Part shown: positions 35,876-43,915 of the stretch, in pieces
Numbering within the stretch: the stretch's first letter is position 1
Layout of the letters: each line of letters opens with the position of its first letter
From: an uncultured Acidaminococcus sp.
GTDB lineage: Bacteria; Bacillota; Negativicutes; Acidaminococcales; Acidaminococcaceae
Direction: 5' to 3'
Length of the DNA stretch: 64,000 nt
Assembly: GCA_900554515.1 (NCBI GenBank)
Contig: USHN01000006.1
Location: 1-64,000, forward strand
Translations under genes and position numbers: made by a program
The notes under the pieces: model-generated
Databases searched by the model: none
Seen by the model: the letters and a program-made list of their open reading frames with translations, nothing else
What the model was told of the DNA's origin: nothing

Positions 35876-35953
35876 AAAAATAATGTCCGAAAGGAATGCG
35901 ATAAATAGCTAGGGGAGAAAACATAGACTACATTATAAGACAGGGTGAAAACA

Positions 35954-36334
35954 ATGAAACTTCATGAATCTGCGGAAATGTATTTGGAAACCATTTTGGT
36001 ACTGAAAAATCGGCTCGGACTGGTCCGTTCCATTGACGTAGCCAATGAAATGGGGTTTTCTAAACCGACCATCAGTGTGGCGATGAAAAACTTTCGACAA
36101 GAAGGACTGGTGACCATGGATGATTCCGGGTTCATCAATCTCACAGAAACGGGACGGGATATTGCGGAACGGATTTATGAACGGCATCAGGTCCTAACCC
36201 ACATTTTGATTTATCTGGGTGTTTCTCCGAAACATGCGGAGGAAGATGCCTGCAAGATTGAGCACGATATCTGCGAAGAAACATTTGAAGCACTGAAAAA
36301 ACAATATATGCGGCTGCGTTCCAAGCGGTCGTAA
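35954..36334 (+). CDS. DtxR/MntR-family metal-dependent regulator
   Basis: A 126-residue DNA-binding regulator responding to Mn2+ or Fe2+. The N-terminal winged helix (about 5-65) contains HESAEMYLETIL and MGFSKPTISVAMKNF, the recognition helix. The second part has ERHQVLTHILIYLGV and EEDACKIEHDICEETFEAL, the metal-binding and dimerisation helices (His and Glu ligands). It lacks the C-terminal SH3-like domain, as in MntR. ATG 35954 is preferred to GTG 35945 for its spacing from AGGGTG. It stands alone between terminators, with no metal transporter next to it. Confidence 0.88.
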   Translation: MKLHESAEMYLETILVLKNRLGLVRSIDVANEMGFSKPTISVAMKNFRQEGLVTMDDSGFINLTETGRDIAERIYERHQVLTHILIYLGVSPKHAEEDACKIEHDICEETFEALKKQYMRLRSKRS

Positions 36335-36348
36335 GGTAAGCAAAAACG

Positions 36349-36378
36349 AGGACGTGCCAGGAGAGCACGTCCTTTTTC
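36349..36378 (+). terminator. Rho-independent terminator
   Basis: 9-bp perfect stem (36349-36357 with 36365-36373) followed by T5. Confidence 0.9.
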
Positions 36379-36424
36379 ATAGGGCCTCATGCTTTTGAAT
36401 TTTTTGTGGATTCCGCGTGTTGGC

Positions 36425-36453
36425 TTTATGGATTTGTATAGGTATGGTATAAT
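36425..36453 (+). promoter_or_regulatory. Promoter of the two-component operon
   Basis: Extended -10 TGGTATAAT (TATAAT 36448-36453) with a weak TTTATG 17 bases upstream. Confidence 0.6.
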
Positions 36454-36523
36454 AATAAAAATTTGAAAGTCATTTTGTATACAAAGAACCCAGGCCTTAC
36501 GGCCATGAGGGGGAGGGAATGCT

Positions 36524-37222
36524 ATGGATAAACAGCAGACGGTGCTTATTGCAGATGACGAACCACAGATTCGGGAAATCCTTCGAATTTACTTTAAAAA
36601 AGAAGGTTTCAAGGTTGTGGAAGCAGCCGACGGCGCAGAAGCTTTGGTACAGATCCAGGCCGGCAAGCCGGATATCATCCTTTTGGATATTATGATGCCC
36701 GTTTTGGACGGGTTGGAAGTATGCAAGCAGGTCCGGAAAATTTCCGATATACCCATTATTATGCTTACCGCCAAAGATTCCGACGATGACCGGATTTTAG
36801 GTCTTGAAATCGGGGCGGATGACTATATCTCCAAGCCATTCAATACCCGGGAAGTAGTCGCACGTGTTAAAGCTGTGCTGCGCCGAACCAATGCGTCCCT
36901 AAACAGCCAGAACAAACAAGTACTGGAATATCCGGATCTGATGATTAATCTCAGCGAATTCCGGGTGGTTGCCTTTGGGCAGGAGATCACATTTACTGCT
37001 AAAGAAATGGAACTGCTGTGGTGCCTGGCATCCAATCCCGGCATCGTGTTCAGCAGGAATCAGCTGCTGGAAAAAATCTGGGGCTACACCTATTACGGGG
37101 ATACCCGTACCGTCGATACCCACATCAAGCGGGTACGCCACAAACTGGCCATTCCGCCGGACTCCAAATGGGATATTATGACCGTCTGGGGCGTGGGCTA
37201 CAAATTTGAGGTCAAAAAGTGA
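36524..37222 (+). CDS. OmpR/PhoB-family response regulator
   Basis: A 232-residue regulator: receiver domain (1-120) with acidic pocket ADDEP, phospho-acceptor Asp55 in LLDIMMP and KPF near 107, then a winged-helix DNA-binding domain (135-230) with FTAKEMELLW and TRTVDTHIKRVRHKL. Its last four bases overlap the kinase gene (GTGA), so the pair is translationally coupled. The adjacent VanX-like peptidase gene suggests it governs a cell-wall response. Confidence 0.93.
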   Translation: MDKQQTVLIADDEPQIREILRIYFKKEGFKVVEAADGAEALVQIQAGKPDIILLDIMMPVLDGLEVCKQVRKISDIPIIMLTAKDSDDDRILGLEIGADDYISKPFNTREVVARVKAVLRRTNASLNSQNKQVLEYPDLMINLSEFRVVAFGQEITFTAKEMELLWCLASNPGIVFSRNQLLEKIWGYTYYGDTRTVDTHIKRVRHKLAIPPDSKWDIMTVWGVGYKFEVKK

Positions 37223-38862
37223 AAAAGTCATTAAGTACCAGGCTCATGTATAGTTACATGGGCCTGATTGTGGCTATTATCGTGGGTATTTCCGTGGGCC
37301 TGAGTTACCTCATTACGGACTATTTTTTTCGTACCAAGGAATTGGAGCTGAACGATAAAGGCGGCCAGGTGGCCATGATGGTCCGGTATTTTAACGCCAT
37401 GCGCATGGATAACGCCCTATTGCGCCAGTATTTGACGTCCATGGATCAGCTTATCGGGGCCCGTATTTGGCTCTTTAATGAGAAGTATGAGCTGGTGGGA
37501 GCCTCTGAAACCGGCGTTGATTTCAGCCAGGGCCACTCTCATGGAGAAGCCGCCCCGGAGCGGGAACAGCAGCGGCGGGAAAAATGGCTGAAGGGTGTGG
37601 CCGATATTGACCGGCAGCTCCGCGATGGGGGCCCGTTAAGCGACCAGGTCAAGGACATGATTACCCGGGTCTATAAAGGTGATCGGGTAAGTACCCGGAT
37701 TTTCCATCCTTATTACAAAGAGCAGATGATTCTGGTGGGGATTCCCCTGCAGGACGTTCATGGCAGCCAAAATGGGGCCATCTTGCTGGCTTCTCCCCTG
37801 GGCGGATTGAATAAGGTGCTAAAAGATATTTATCTCTACACCATCGGTGTGGGGGTTGTAGCCCTGCTTATCAGTATGGCCATCGTCAGCGGCCTGACCC
37901 GGCGCATGGTAAAACCGCTGATATCCATGAAAAATAGTGCCAAGGCCATTGCCCTGGGGGATTATTCTCTTAAAGTGGTAGTAGATGGGGACGATGAAAT
38001 CGCAGACTTGGGGCGCTCCCTGAATTCTCTCAGCCGGGACCTGGAACAGTTCGTGAAAAAGTCCTGGAAAATGGAAAAAATGCGTAGGGATTTTGTGGCC
38101 AATGTTTCCCACGAATTGCGCACGCCTATCACCATTATTCAGGGCTACAATGAGGCCCTGAGCGATGGGACCATCACCGACCCGGAAGATGTGAAGAAAT
38201 ACCGGAAACTGATTAATGATGAAACACTGCGGCTGGAACGGCTGATTAAGGATCTTTTAGATATCAGCCGCCTGCAGCGGGGCGAAGGGGAAGAAATGGA
38301 ACCCATTCCCCTGGGCCGCATTGTGGAAAACGTGGTGCAGATGCTGGAAGTGCGGGCGAAAAAAAGAGACATCCGCCTGGACCAGGAGTTGGACAACAGC
38401 CTTTTGGTCTATGGCAACGGAGATCGCCTGTTCCAGCTGGTGATGATTCTGGGGGATAACGCCATGAAATATTCTCCGGATAGTTCTGCTATTACCTTCC
38501 AGGTGACGGCCAATTCCCAGCATGAAACGGTGTTGGTGGTGGCCGACCAGGGCTTTGGTATTCCGGAAGAAGATATTCCTTATATCTGGGAGCGGTTCTA
38601 CAAAGCGGATAAGTCCCACTCCCGACACATTGCGGGGACGGGGCTGGGTCTTGCCATAGGCAAGGAAATTATTCGCATGCATAAAGCCAAGGCGCAGGTA
38701 CAGAGCAAAGTAGGCAAGGGGACCCAGTTTACGATTACCTTCCCCTCTTATAAGCCGGACAAGCGGCAGAAGGAAACTGTACCGGACGTAGAAGTGGTAG
38801 AAAATATGCCACCGCTTTCGGCAGAACCGCCTGTGGAGGAAGAAACCTATGAAGACACTTAG
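37219..38862 (+). CDS. Membrane sensor histidine kinase
   Basis: A 547-residue kinase with two membrane helices (about 13-35 and 205-225) enclosing an extracytoplasmic sensor of about 170 residues that carries a His/Glu-rich patch (HSHGEAAPEREQQRR near 106-120). The HAMP domain spans 225-280, the HisKA domain has His298 in VSHELRTP, and the ATPase has DNAMKYS, DQGFGIPEE and GTGLGLAIGKE. A proline/glutamate-rich tail follows. It starts at GTG 37219 within the response-regulator gene and overlaps the VanX-like gene by 14 bases, so all three are made together. The signal is unknown; peptidoglycan fragments are a reasonable guess. Confidence 0.93.
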   Translation: MKKSLSTRLMYSYMGLIVAIIVGISVGLSYLITDYFFRTKELELNDKGGQVAMMVRYFNAMRMDNALLRQYLTSMDQLIGARIWLFNEKYELVGASETGVDFSQGHSHGEAAPEREQQRREKWLKGVADIDRQLRDGGPLSDQVKDMITRVYKGDRVSTRIFHPYYKEQMILVGIPLQDVHGSQNGAILLASPLGGLNKVLKDIYLYTIGVGVVALLISMAIVSGLTRRMVKPLISMKNSAKAIALGDYSLKVVVDGDDEIADLGRSLNSLSRDLEQFVKKSWKMEKMRRDFVANVSHELRTPITIIQGYNEALSDGTITDPEDVKKYRKLINDETLRLERLIKDLLDISRLQRGEGEEMEPIPLGRIVENVVQMLEVRAKKRDIRLDQELDNSLLVYGNGDRLFQLVMILGDNAMKYSPDSSAITFQVTANSQHETVLVVADQGFGIPEEDIPYIWERFYKADKSHSRHIAGTGLGLAIGKEIIRMHKAKAQVQSKVGKGTQFTITFPSYKPDKRQKETVPDVEVVENMPPLSAEPPVEEETYEDT

Positions 38863-39889
38863 AAAAATCACAAGTTCCCTTTTCTGTGGTGTATTGTGCG
38901 TAACGGGAACCCTCTGGGCTTTTGCGGCACCCTGGATGCCCGAAGAGCCGTCCAAGGATGAAGCGGCCCTGGTAGGCTTTTATCAGGGCAACGGGGAGTC
39001 TTTGGCCGTGCGGGAAAATGCAGGGCAGCTGGAAATTTTGTACCGCTATCAGCCCAAAGATAAAGACTTCACCAAAAGCAATGTCTTTACCCTGGTGAAA
39101 AATTATTATGATAACTATGAACTCCGGGAAATCGGGCCCAATACGGATGCCACGAGTACACTTCGCTTTGACCGGGATAAGAACGGGCAGGGCATCAGTC
39201 TGAATATGGGGCAGAAAAGCTATACCCGTCGCTTTGGCGGGGAAAATGGCAGGCCTATGCGAATCACGCCGCCAAAGCCTATGGAAGAACTGCGAAAAGA
39301 AGCAGAAGCTGCACAGCCCCCTTCACCTGCGTACCAGAAGACGGCCCAGCTGGTGGAAATCACAAGTGTAGTTCCAGGCATCGTGTATGATCTCCGCTAC
39401 ACCACGGCGAACAATATCTTTGGTGCTCCGCTGGTACAAAGCAACCATGCCTATCTGGACAGAAGTGCTGCCCAGGCGCTGAACAGGGTGCAGCAGGATT
39501 TAAAACCCTATGGCTATGGTCTGGTGTTCTGGGAAGGCTATCGCAGCTGGAGTGATTTTAAACTGGCGACGCTTGCCCTGGGAGAAAAACATCAGGATAT
39601 GCTGCCCAAAGCAGAAGAAGGCTATGCGCATAATACGGGACGCTCCGTAGATGTAAGCCTGGTTGATCTGGCAAGCGGGGAAGAAGTCTCCATGATTTCT
39701 GATTTTGATGAACCTTCTCCGGCCCAGTATGCCCAGTTCGCCGGTGGCACGCAAAAACAGCGCTATCTTCGTGATCTGCTCCGGCAGATGATGACCCGGG
39801 AAGGGTTTACCGGCAGCGATATGGAGTGGTGGCATTTTGATTGGGATGCCGGAACGACCTATCAAATCCTAAATACTAAAGAACCGTGA
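38849..39889 (+). CDS. Exported VanX/DdpX-like D-Ala-D-Ala dipeptidase (M15D) with extra N-terminal domain
   Basis: Signal peptide (about 1-27), then a 130-residue N-terminal domain I cannot name, then an M15D peptidase domain (about 165-346). Zinc ligands are visible as His261 and Asp268 in AHNTGRSVDVSL and His329 in EWWHFDW, with catalytic Glu326; the substrate Arg is in EGYRSW (Arg232). VanX proteins are about 200 residues, cytoplasmic and carry SxHxxG; this one is longer, exported, and has Tyr-Ala before the His. It may therefore cut D-Ala-D-Ala or another D,D-dipeptide in the periplasm rather than confer resistance. It is coupled to a two-component system, like vanRS with vanX. Confidence 0.82.
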   Translation: MKTLRKITSSLFCGVLCVTGTLWAFAAPWMPEEPSKDEAALVGFYQGNGESLAVRENAGQLEILYRYQPKDKDFTKSNVFTLVKNYYDNYELREIGPNTDATSTLRFDRDKNGQGISLNMGQKSYTRRFGGENGRPMRITPPKPMEELRKEAEAAQPPSPAYQKTAQLVEITSVVPGIVYDLRYTTANNIFGAPLVQSNHAYLDRSAAQALNRVQQDLKPYGYGLVFWEGYRSWSDFKLATLALGEKHQDMLPKAEEGYAHNTGRSVDVSLVDLASGEEVSMISDFDEPSPAQYAQFAGGTQKQRYLRDLLRQMMTREGFTGSDMEWWHFDWDAGTTYQILNTKEP

Positions 39890-39914
39890 AATTGTATACA
39901 AAAAACAAGAAACG

Positions 39915-39943
39915 TTGAGAAAAGCTAAATCTTATGCTAAAAT
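39915..39943 (+). promoter_or_regulatory. Promoter of hgdH
   Basis: TTGAGA (39915-39920), 17 bases, TAAAAT (39938-39943) with extended TGC. The following 67-base leader has an AGGAGGG site. Confidence 0.75.
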
Positions 39944-40010
39944 AAAACGTATAAGGCAGTACAGGTAAGGGGTATTGTCAAATGTGTGTAAAATTTAGGA
40001 GGGTTTTGGT

Positions 40011-41006
40011 ATGAAGGTTTTGTGTTACGGTGTTAGAGACGTTGAAGAACCGATTTTTGAAGCCTGCAATAAAGAATTCGGCTATGATCTGAAGCTGGTT
40101 CCTGATTATCTGAATTCCAAAGAAACCTGTGAAATGGCCAAAGGCTGCGATGCAGTCATCCTGCGTGGCAACTGCTTTGCCAACAAGGAAAACCTGGATC
40201 GTTTCAAAGAATACGGGATTAAATACCTGATGACCCGTACCGCCGGCACGGACCATATCGACATTGCCTATGCCAAGGAATTGGGCTTTAAAATGGCCTT
40301 TGTTCCCCGGTATTCTCCCAATGCCATTGCCGAACTGGCTGTAACACAAGCCATGATGCTACTGCGGCATACCGCCTATGCTACCAGCGAATCCGCCAAG
40401 AAAAACTTTGTGGTGGATGCCCAAATGTTCTCCAAGGAAATCCGTAACTGCACGGTAGGGATTATCGGCCTCGGCCGTATTGGCCGTGTCTGCGCTCAGC
40501 TGTTCCACGGCTTGGGTGCTACCGTTATCGGGGAAGACGTATTCCAAATCAAAGGCATTGATGAATACTGCACCCAGGTGGAAATGGATGACCTGCTGAA
40601 ACGGGCTGATGTAATCAGCATCCATGCTCCTGCTATCAAAGGCGCTCCTCCTGTTATCAATAAAGAAACCCTGGCTAAGATGAAAGACGGCGCCATTCTG
40701 GTGAACTGTGCCCGTGGCCAGCTGGTAGATACTGCTGCTGTCATTGAAGCCCTGGAAAGCGGCAAACTGGGCGGCTATGGCTGCGACGTACTGGTGGGCG
40801 AAGGAGAAATCTTCAACCACAACCTGGAAGGCAAAGAAATTGCCAATGCTACCAATGCAAAACTAGTTTCAATGTATCCCAAAGTGATCATCACCCCGCA
40901 TCTGGGATCCTACACGGATGAAGCCGTAAAGAACATGGTAGAAATCTCTTACCAGAATATTAAGGACTATGTGGATACCGGAGACTGCGCTAACGCCATT
41001 AAATAA
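40011..41006 (+). CDS. hgdH: (R)-2-hydroxyglutarate dehydrogenase
   Basis: NAD-dependent reduction of 2-oxoglutarate to (R)-2-hydroxyglutarate, the second step of the hydroxyglutarate pathway of glutamate fermentation. The 331 residues follow the A. fermentans enzyme closely as remembered: MKVLCYGVRDVE at the start, LRGNCFANKENLD near 64, RTAGTDHIDIAYAKELGF near 79-97 and PNAIAELAVTQAMMLLRHTAY. The Rossmann motif is VGIIGLGRIGRV (near 149), and the catalytic His is in ITPHLGSYTDEAVKNM. D-lactate dehydrogenase is the nearest alternative. The gene is monocistronic, with high codon regularity typical of abundant proteins. Confidence 0.92.
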   Translation: MKVLCYGVRDVEEPIFEACNKEFGYDLKLVPDYLNSKETCEMAKGCDAVILRGNCFANKENLDRFKEYGIKYLMTRTAGTDHIDIAYAKELGFKMAFVPRYSPNAIAELAVTQAMMLLRHTAYATSESAKKNFVVDAQMFSKEIRNCTVGIIGLGRIGRVCAQLFHGLGATVIGEDVFQIKGIDEYCTQVEMDDLLKRADVISIHAPAIKGAPPVINKETLAKMKDGAILVNCARGQLVDTAAVIEALESGKLGGYGCDVLVGEGEIFNHNLEGKEIANATNAKLVSMYPKVIITPHLGSYTDEAVKNMVEISYQNIKDYVDTGDCANAIK

Positions 41007-41040
41007 ATAGCGGTCTTTGTGTACGGATAGGAACCCTAAA

Positions 41041-41073
41041 GAGGGCTCGGCCTGCGGGTCGGGTCCTTTTCTT
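41041..41073 (+). terminator. Rho-independent terminator
   Basis: 12-bp stem with several G-U pairs (41041-41052 with 41057-41068) followed by a T-rich tail. Confidence 0.65.
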
Positions 41074-41089
41074 TTGCTTTGGAGAGGTT

Positions 41090-41767
41090 ATGCATCAGCT
41101 CTTTCAGCTTTTATCCGAGTTATTTTATCCCCATTATTGCCCCGGCTGCGGAGCAGAAGTACAGGATGAAGGCCTGCTTTGCGAAATTTGCCGGCAGGAG
41201 GTATGGAATCCCCGCTCCATGCATCCGGAAAGCCTGGAGGCTCCCTTTTTGGATGGAGTGTATGTTCTCTATAATTACGAAGGCGGTATCCAAAAAGCCC
41301 TGCAGCTGGTGAAATTCCAGAAACGGGAAGATCTTCTGCCCCGCCTGGCTAAAACCTGGGCAGAAGGCATCCATGAGGCAGCTCTGTTTCAATGGGATAT
41401 CCCGGAAGGCGTAAAAATAGCCCTTGTAACCATTCCCACAGATGCCATGCGGAAAAAGGAGCGGGGCTATGATATCCCGGAAGAGATCTTTCGCCCCTGG
41501 GGAAAAGCAAGAGGTTTAGTATGGGAACCGCTGCTGGTGCGGACACGCAGCACGCTGCCCCAATTCAATCTGGATAGAACCCAGCGCCGAGAGAATGTAA
41601 AAAACTGCTTTGCGCTGAAGAAAAACGCAAACCTGCCGGACATCGTTTTCCTGGCCGACGATATTTTCACTACCGGTGCCACCCTCGCAGAAGCAGCCCG
41701 GGTACTCAAAAAGGCCGGCGTTTGTTACGTGTATGGCCTAGCCCTTGCCAGTGGGATGGATGTGTAA
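41090..41767 (+). CDS. ComF-family phosphoribosyltransferase-like protein
   Basis: A 225-residue member of the ComF/GntX family involved in DNA uptake or recycling of imported DNA. The N-terminal zinc ribbon has CPGCG and CEIC (near 18-34); the C-terminal PRTase domain has RKKERGYD and the PRPP loop FLADDIFTTGATL (near 188-200). It begins with ATG 41090 behind GGAGAGG. No other competence gene is in the window. Confidence 0.88.
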   Translation: MHQLFQLLSELFYPHYCPGCGAEVQDEGLLCEICRQEVWNPRSMHPESLEAPFLDGVYVLYNYEGGIQKALQLVKFQKREDLLPRLAKTWAEGIHEAALFQWDIPEGVKIALVTIPTDAMRKKERGYDIPEEIFRPWGKARGLVWEPLLVRTRSTLPQFNLDRTQRRENVKNCFALKKNANLPDIVFLADDIFTTGATLAEAARVLKKAGVCYVYGLALASGMDV

Positions 41768-41848
41768 AAAATCTGGAGCGAGGAAACTAAAAAAAGCAGC
41801 CATATTCATTGCTGAGGTATTCGTGCGTTAACGTAGATAATGAAGACA

Positions 41849-41878
41849 TTGAATTTAATGCTACAATTATTGTATAAT
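41849..41878 (+). promoter_or_regulatory. Promoter of adhesin gene 1
   Basis: TTGAAT (41849-41854), 18 bases, TATAAT (41873-41878), about 54 bases before the TTG start codon. No gene lies in 41768-41931. Confidence 0.68.
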
Positions 41879-41931
41879 GAAAATAATAATTAAAATATTC
41901 TGTTAATAGTAATGCGGAAGGAGTGGAAACA

Positions 41932-43718
41932 TTGAGGCAATGGGGAGAAAAATATTATCAAAAAGTGCCAGCAGCAGGTATTAGTCGTGTAGCAGTGATA
42001 TTGGCCGTTTTAGGTGTACTGTCCATCGGGGGGGTACAAGTGTAGCTTCAGCGACGGATGAAATCCATTATTTAAGTATTAATAGTAGCATAACAGATGC
42101 TGACAGCAATTATAATAATAATTCTGCTACGGGGGTAGATGCTATTGCAATTGGGCCTGTGGCTTCGTCTACTGGAGATGAGGCAGTTGCATTAGGTGTC
42201 CTCACGGAAGCATCTGGACTTAGAGCAATAAGTATAGGAAACGGGACTATCGCATCAGGAGAATCATCCTTGGCTCTTGGCAGTAATACACAGGCCCAAG
42301 ACTTTGGGGCTACAGCTATAGGAGTAGCGACAATTGCCACTGGCCAGATGTCTACAGCGATGGGCATTACAACAAATGCTGAAGGGTATGCTTCTACATC
42401 TATGGGAAGTAGTACATGGGCTGTGGGAGATTTTTCAACATCAATGGGATTATCCTCCAGGGCTAACGGAAAGAGTTCAACTGCTATGGGTCATGCTACA
42501 CAAGCCAATGGGGAAAACTCTGTTGCCCTTGGGGAAAGTACGGAGACTAATGGCCGTAATGCAGTTGCGATGGGGGAATCTACCAACGCCACCGGGGATA
42601 ATGCCGTTGCTATGGGAAATAGTAGCTATGCCATTGGAGCGACTTCCTTTGCTGCCGGGGATGGGGCTCGTGCAACAGGAGAGTATGCAGTTTCTATGGG
42701 ATACCATACGGTTGCAGGGGCTAGAGGTGCCTTTGCGGAAGGCGTTGCTTCAGAAGCACAGGGCGTCAACAGCGTAGCCATGGCAGGTGGTAAAACTGGA
42801 CAACAAGCTACCAACGCCTTTGCTATCGGCAGTGATGCAGAAGCTGTATTGCGGGACAGTGTGGCGTTAGGAAGCGGTGCATTGGCCAATCGTGTAAAAG
42901 GCCATACTGGCTATGATGCCAACACGGGAAGCACCAGTACCGAGACGAATGAGAGTTGGGTTGCTACCGCTAATGCTGTTGCGGTAGGTGGAGGACAAAG
43001 CGGCGACGGGAAGCTCGTTACCCGCCAGATTACCGGAGTTGCTGCTGGCAGTGAGGATACCGATGCGGTGAATGTGGCCCAGCTAAAAACCATGGGGATA
43101 AAAGTGAACGGATTGGATACCCGTATAACGCAGAACACCAGCAATATTGAAACATTGGATACCCATGTTAAACAAAATACCAGCACTATCGCCACATTGG
43201 ATAATAAAGTAAAACAAAATAGCGATGATATCTCGACGCTGGATACACAGGTGAAAAAGAACACGGATAGTATTGCCGCTGTAAATAATTACGCTGCCAA
43301 TGTAGATAATCGGCTGAACCGGATGGACACCCGGATTGACCGAGTCGGTGCTGGTGCAGCAGCACTGGCGGCACTTCATCCTCAGGATTTTGACCCGAAT
43401 GATAAATGGGATTTTGCCGCCGGTTACGGTCACTACCGCAGTGCCAACGCTATGGCTATTGGTGCGTTCTATCGTCCGGATGCCAGAACGATGCTTTCTA
43501 TAGGCGGCAGTATGGGCGGCGGAGAAAATCTGGTCAATGCCGGCGTGACCTTTAAACTGGGTAAGAGCAGCCCCTATGCAGGGTATTCCAAAGCAGCCCT
43601 TACTACCGTCATCGCTGATCAGAAAACCACTATTCATAAACTGGAAAATCAAGTGGCAACCCAGCAAAAGCAGATCGAAGCAATTATGCGCCAGCTGGCA
43701 GAAATGAAAAAAGCGTAA
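41932..43718 (+). CDS. Trimeric autotransporter adhesin 1 (YadA-like), poly-G OFF
   Basis: Surface adhesin exported by the type Vc route. Translation starts at TTG 41932, 8 bases after AAGGAG, and makes a signal peptide whose codons ...LSIGGG include a poly-G tract (42028-42034). With the 7 G seen here the frame hits TAG at 42040-42042 after about 36 residues. With 8 G it continues through SVASATDEIHYLS and the rest of the gene to 43718 (595 residues). The mature head (about 42100-42880) is built of 14-residue YadA head repeats (ATGDNAVAMGNSS type). A neck/HANS motif RQITGVAAGSEDTDAVNVA follows, then a coiled-coil stalk with VKQNTS-like 14-mers, the four-strand membrane anchor (43300-43590) and a coiled-coil extension of about 40 residues. 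It lacks the ESPR found in adhesin 2. Confidence 0.88.
42028..42034 (+). repeat. Poly-G tract (7 G) in adhesin 1
   Basis: Seven G between ATC and TACAAG within the signal-peptide codons. The downstream frame requires the tract length to be 2 modulo 3 (8 G, for example). It lies at the same codon position as the 9-G tract of adhesin 2. Confidence 0.9.
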
Positions 43719-43740
43719 GCCTGGATGTAATCAGGCAGCA

Positions 43741-43770
43741 AAAAGCCGTTCCGTTATGGAGCGGCTTTTT
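43741..43770 (+). terminator. Rho-independent terminator
   Basis: 12-bp stem (43741-43752 with 43758-43769), one G-U pair, T5 end. Follows adhesin gene 1. Confidence 0.9.
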
Positions 43771-43845
43771 ACTGCCTGCACTGTAACTTAACATTGCACT
43801 TTTTCCTAAAAAGCAGATAAAAATTACTTGATTTGTCATTTCTCC

Positions 43846-43874
43846 TTGCAGGCCTGGCAAAAATCTAGTACAAT
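43846..43874 (+). promoter_or_regulatory. Promoter of the M20 peptidase-YfcC operon
   Basis: TTGCAG (43846-43851), 17 bases, TACAAT (43869-43874). Confidence 0.7.
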
Positions 43875-43915
43875 ACTAGTCATGTATCAAAAATAGCAAG
43901 ATGGGGGCAACCTAT

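Noticed and set aside
36496..36510. Small hairpin GGCCTTACGGCC before the response regulator
   Set aside because: Four-base stem without a T tract or conserved pattern; no riboswitch or attenuator features.
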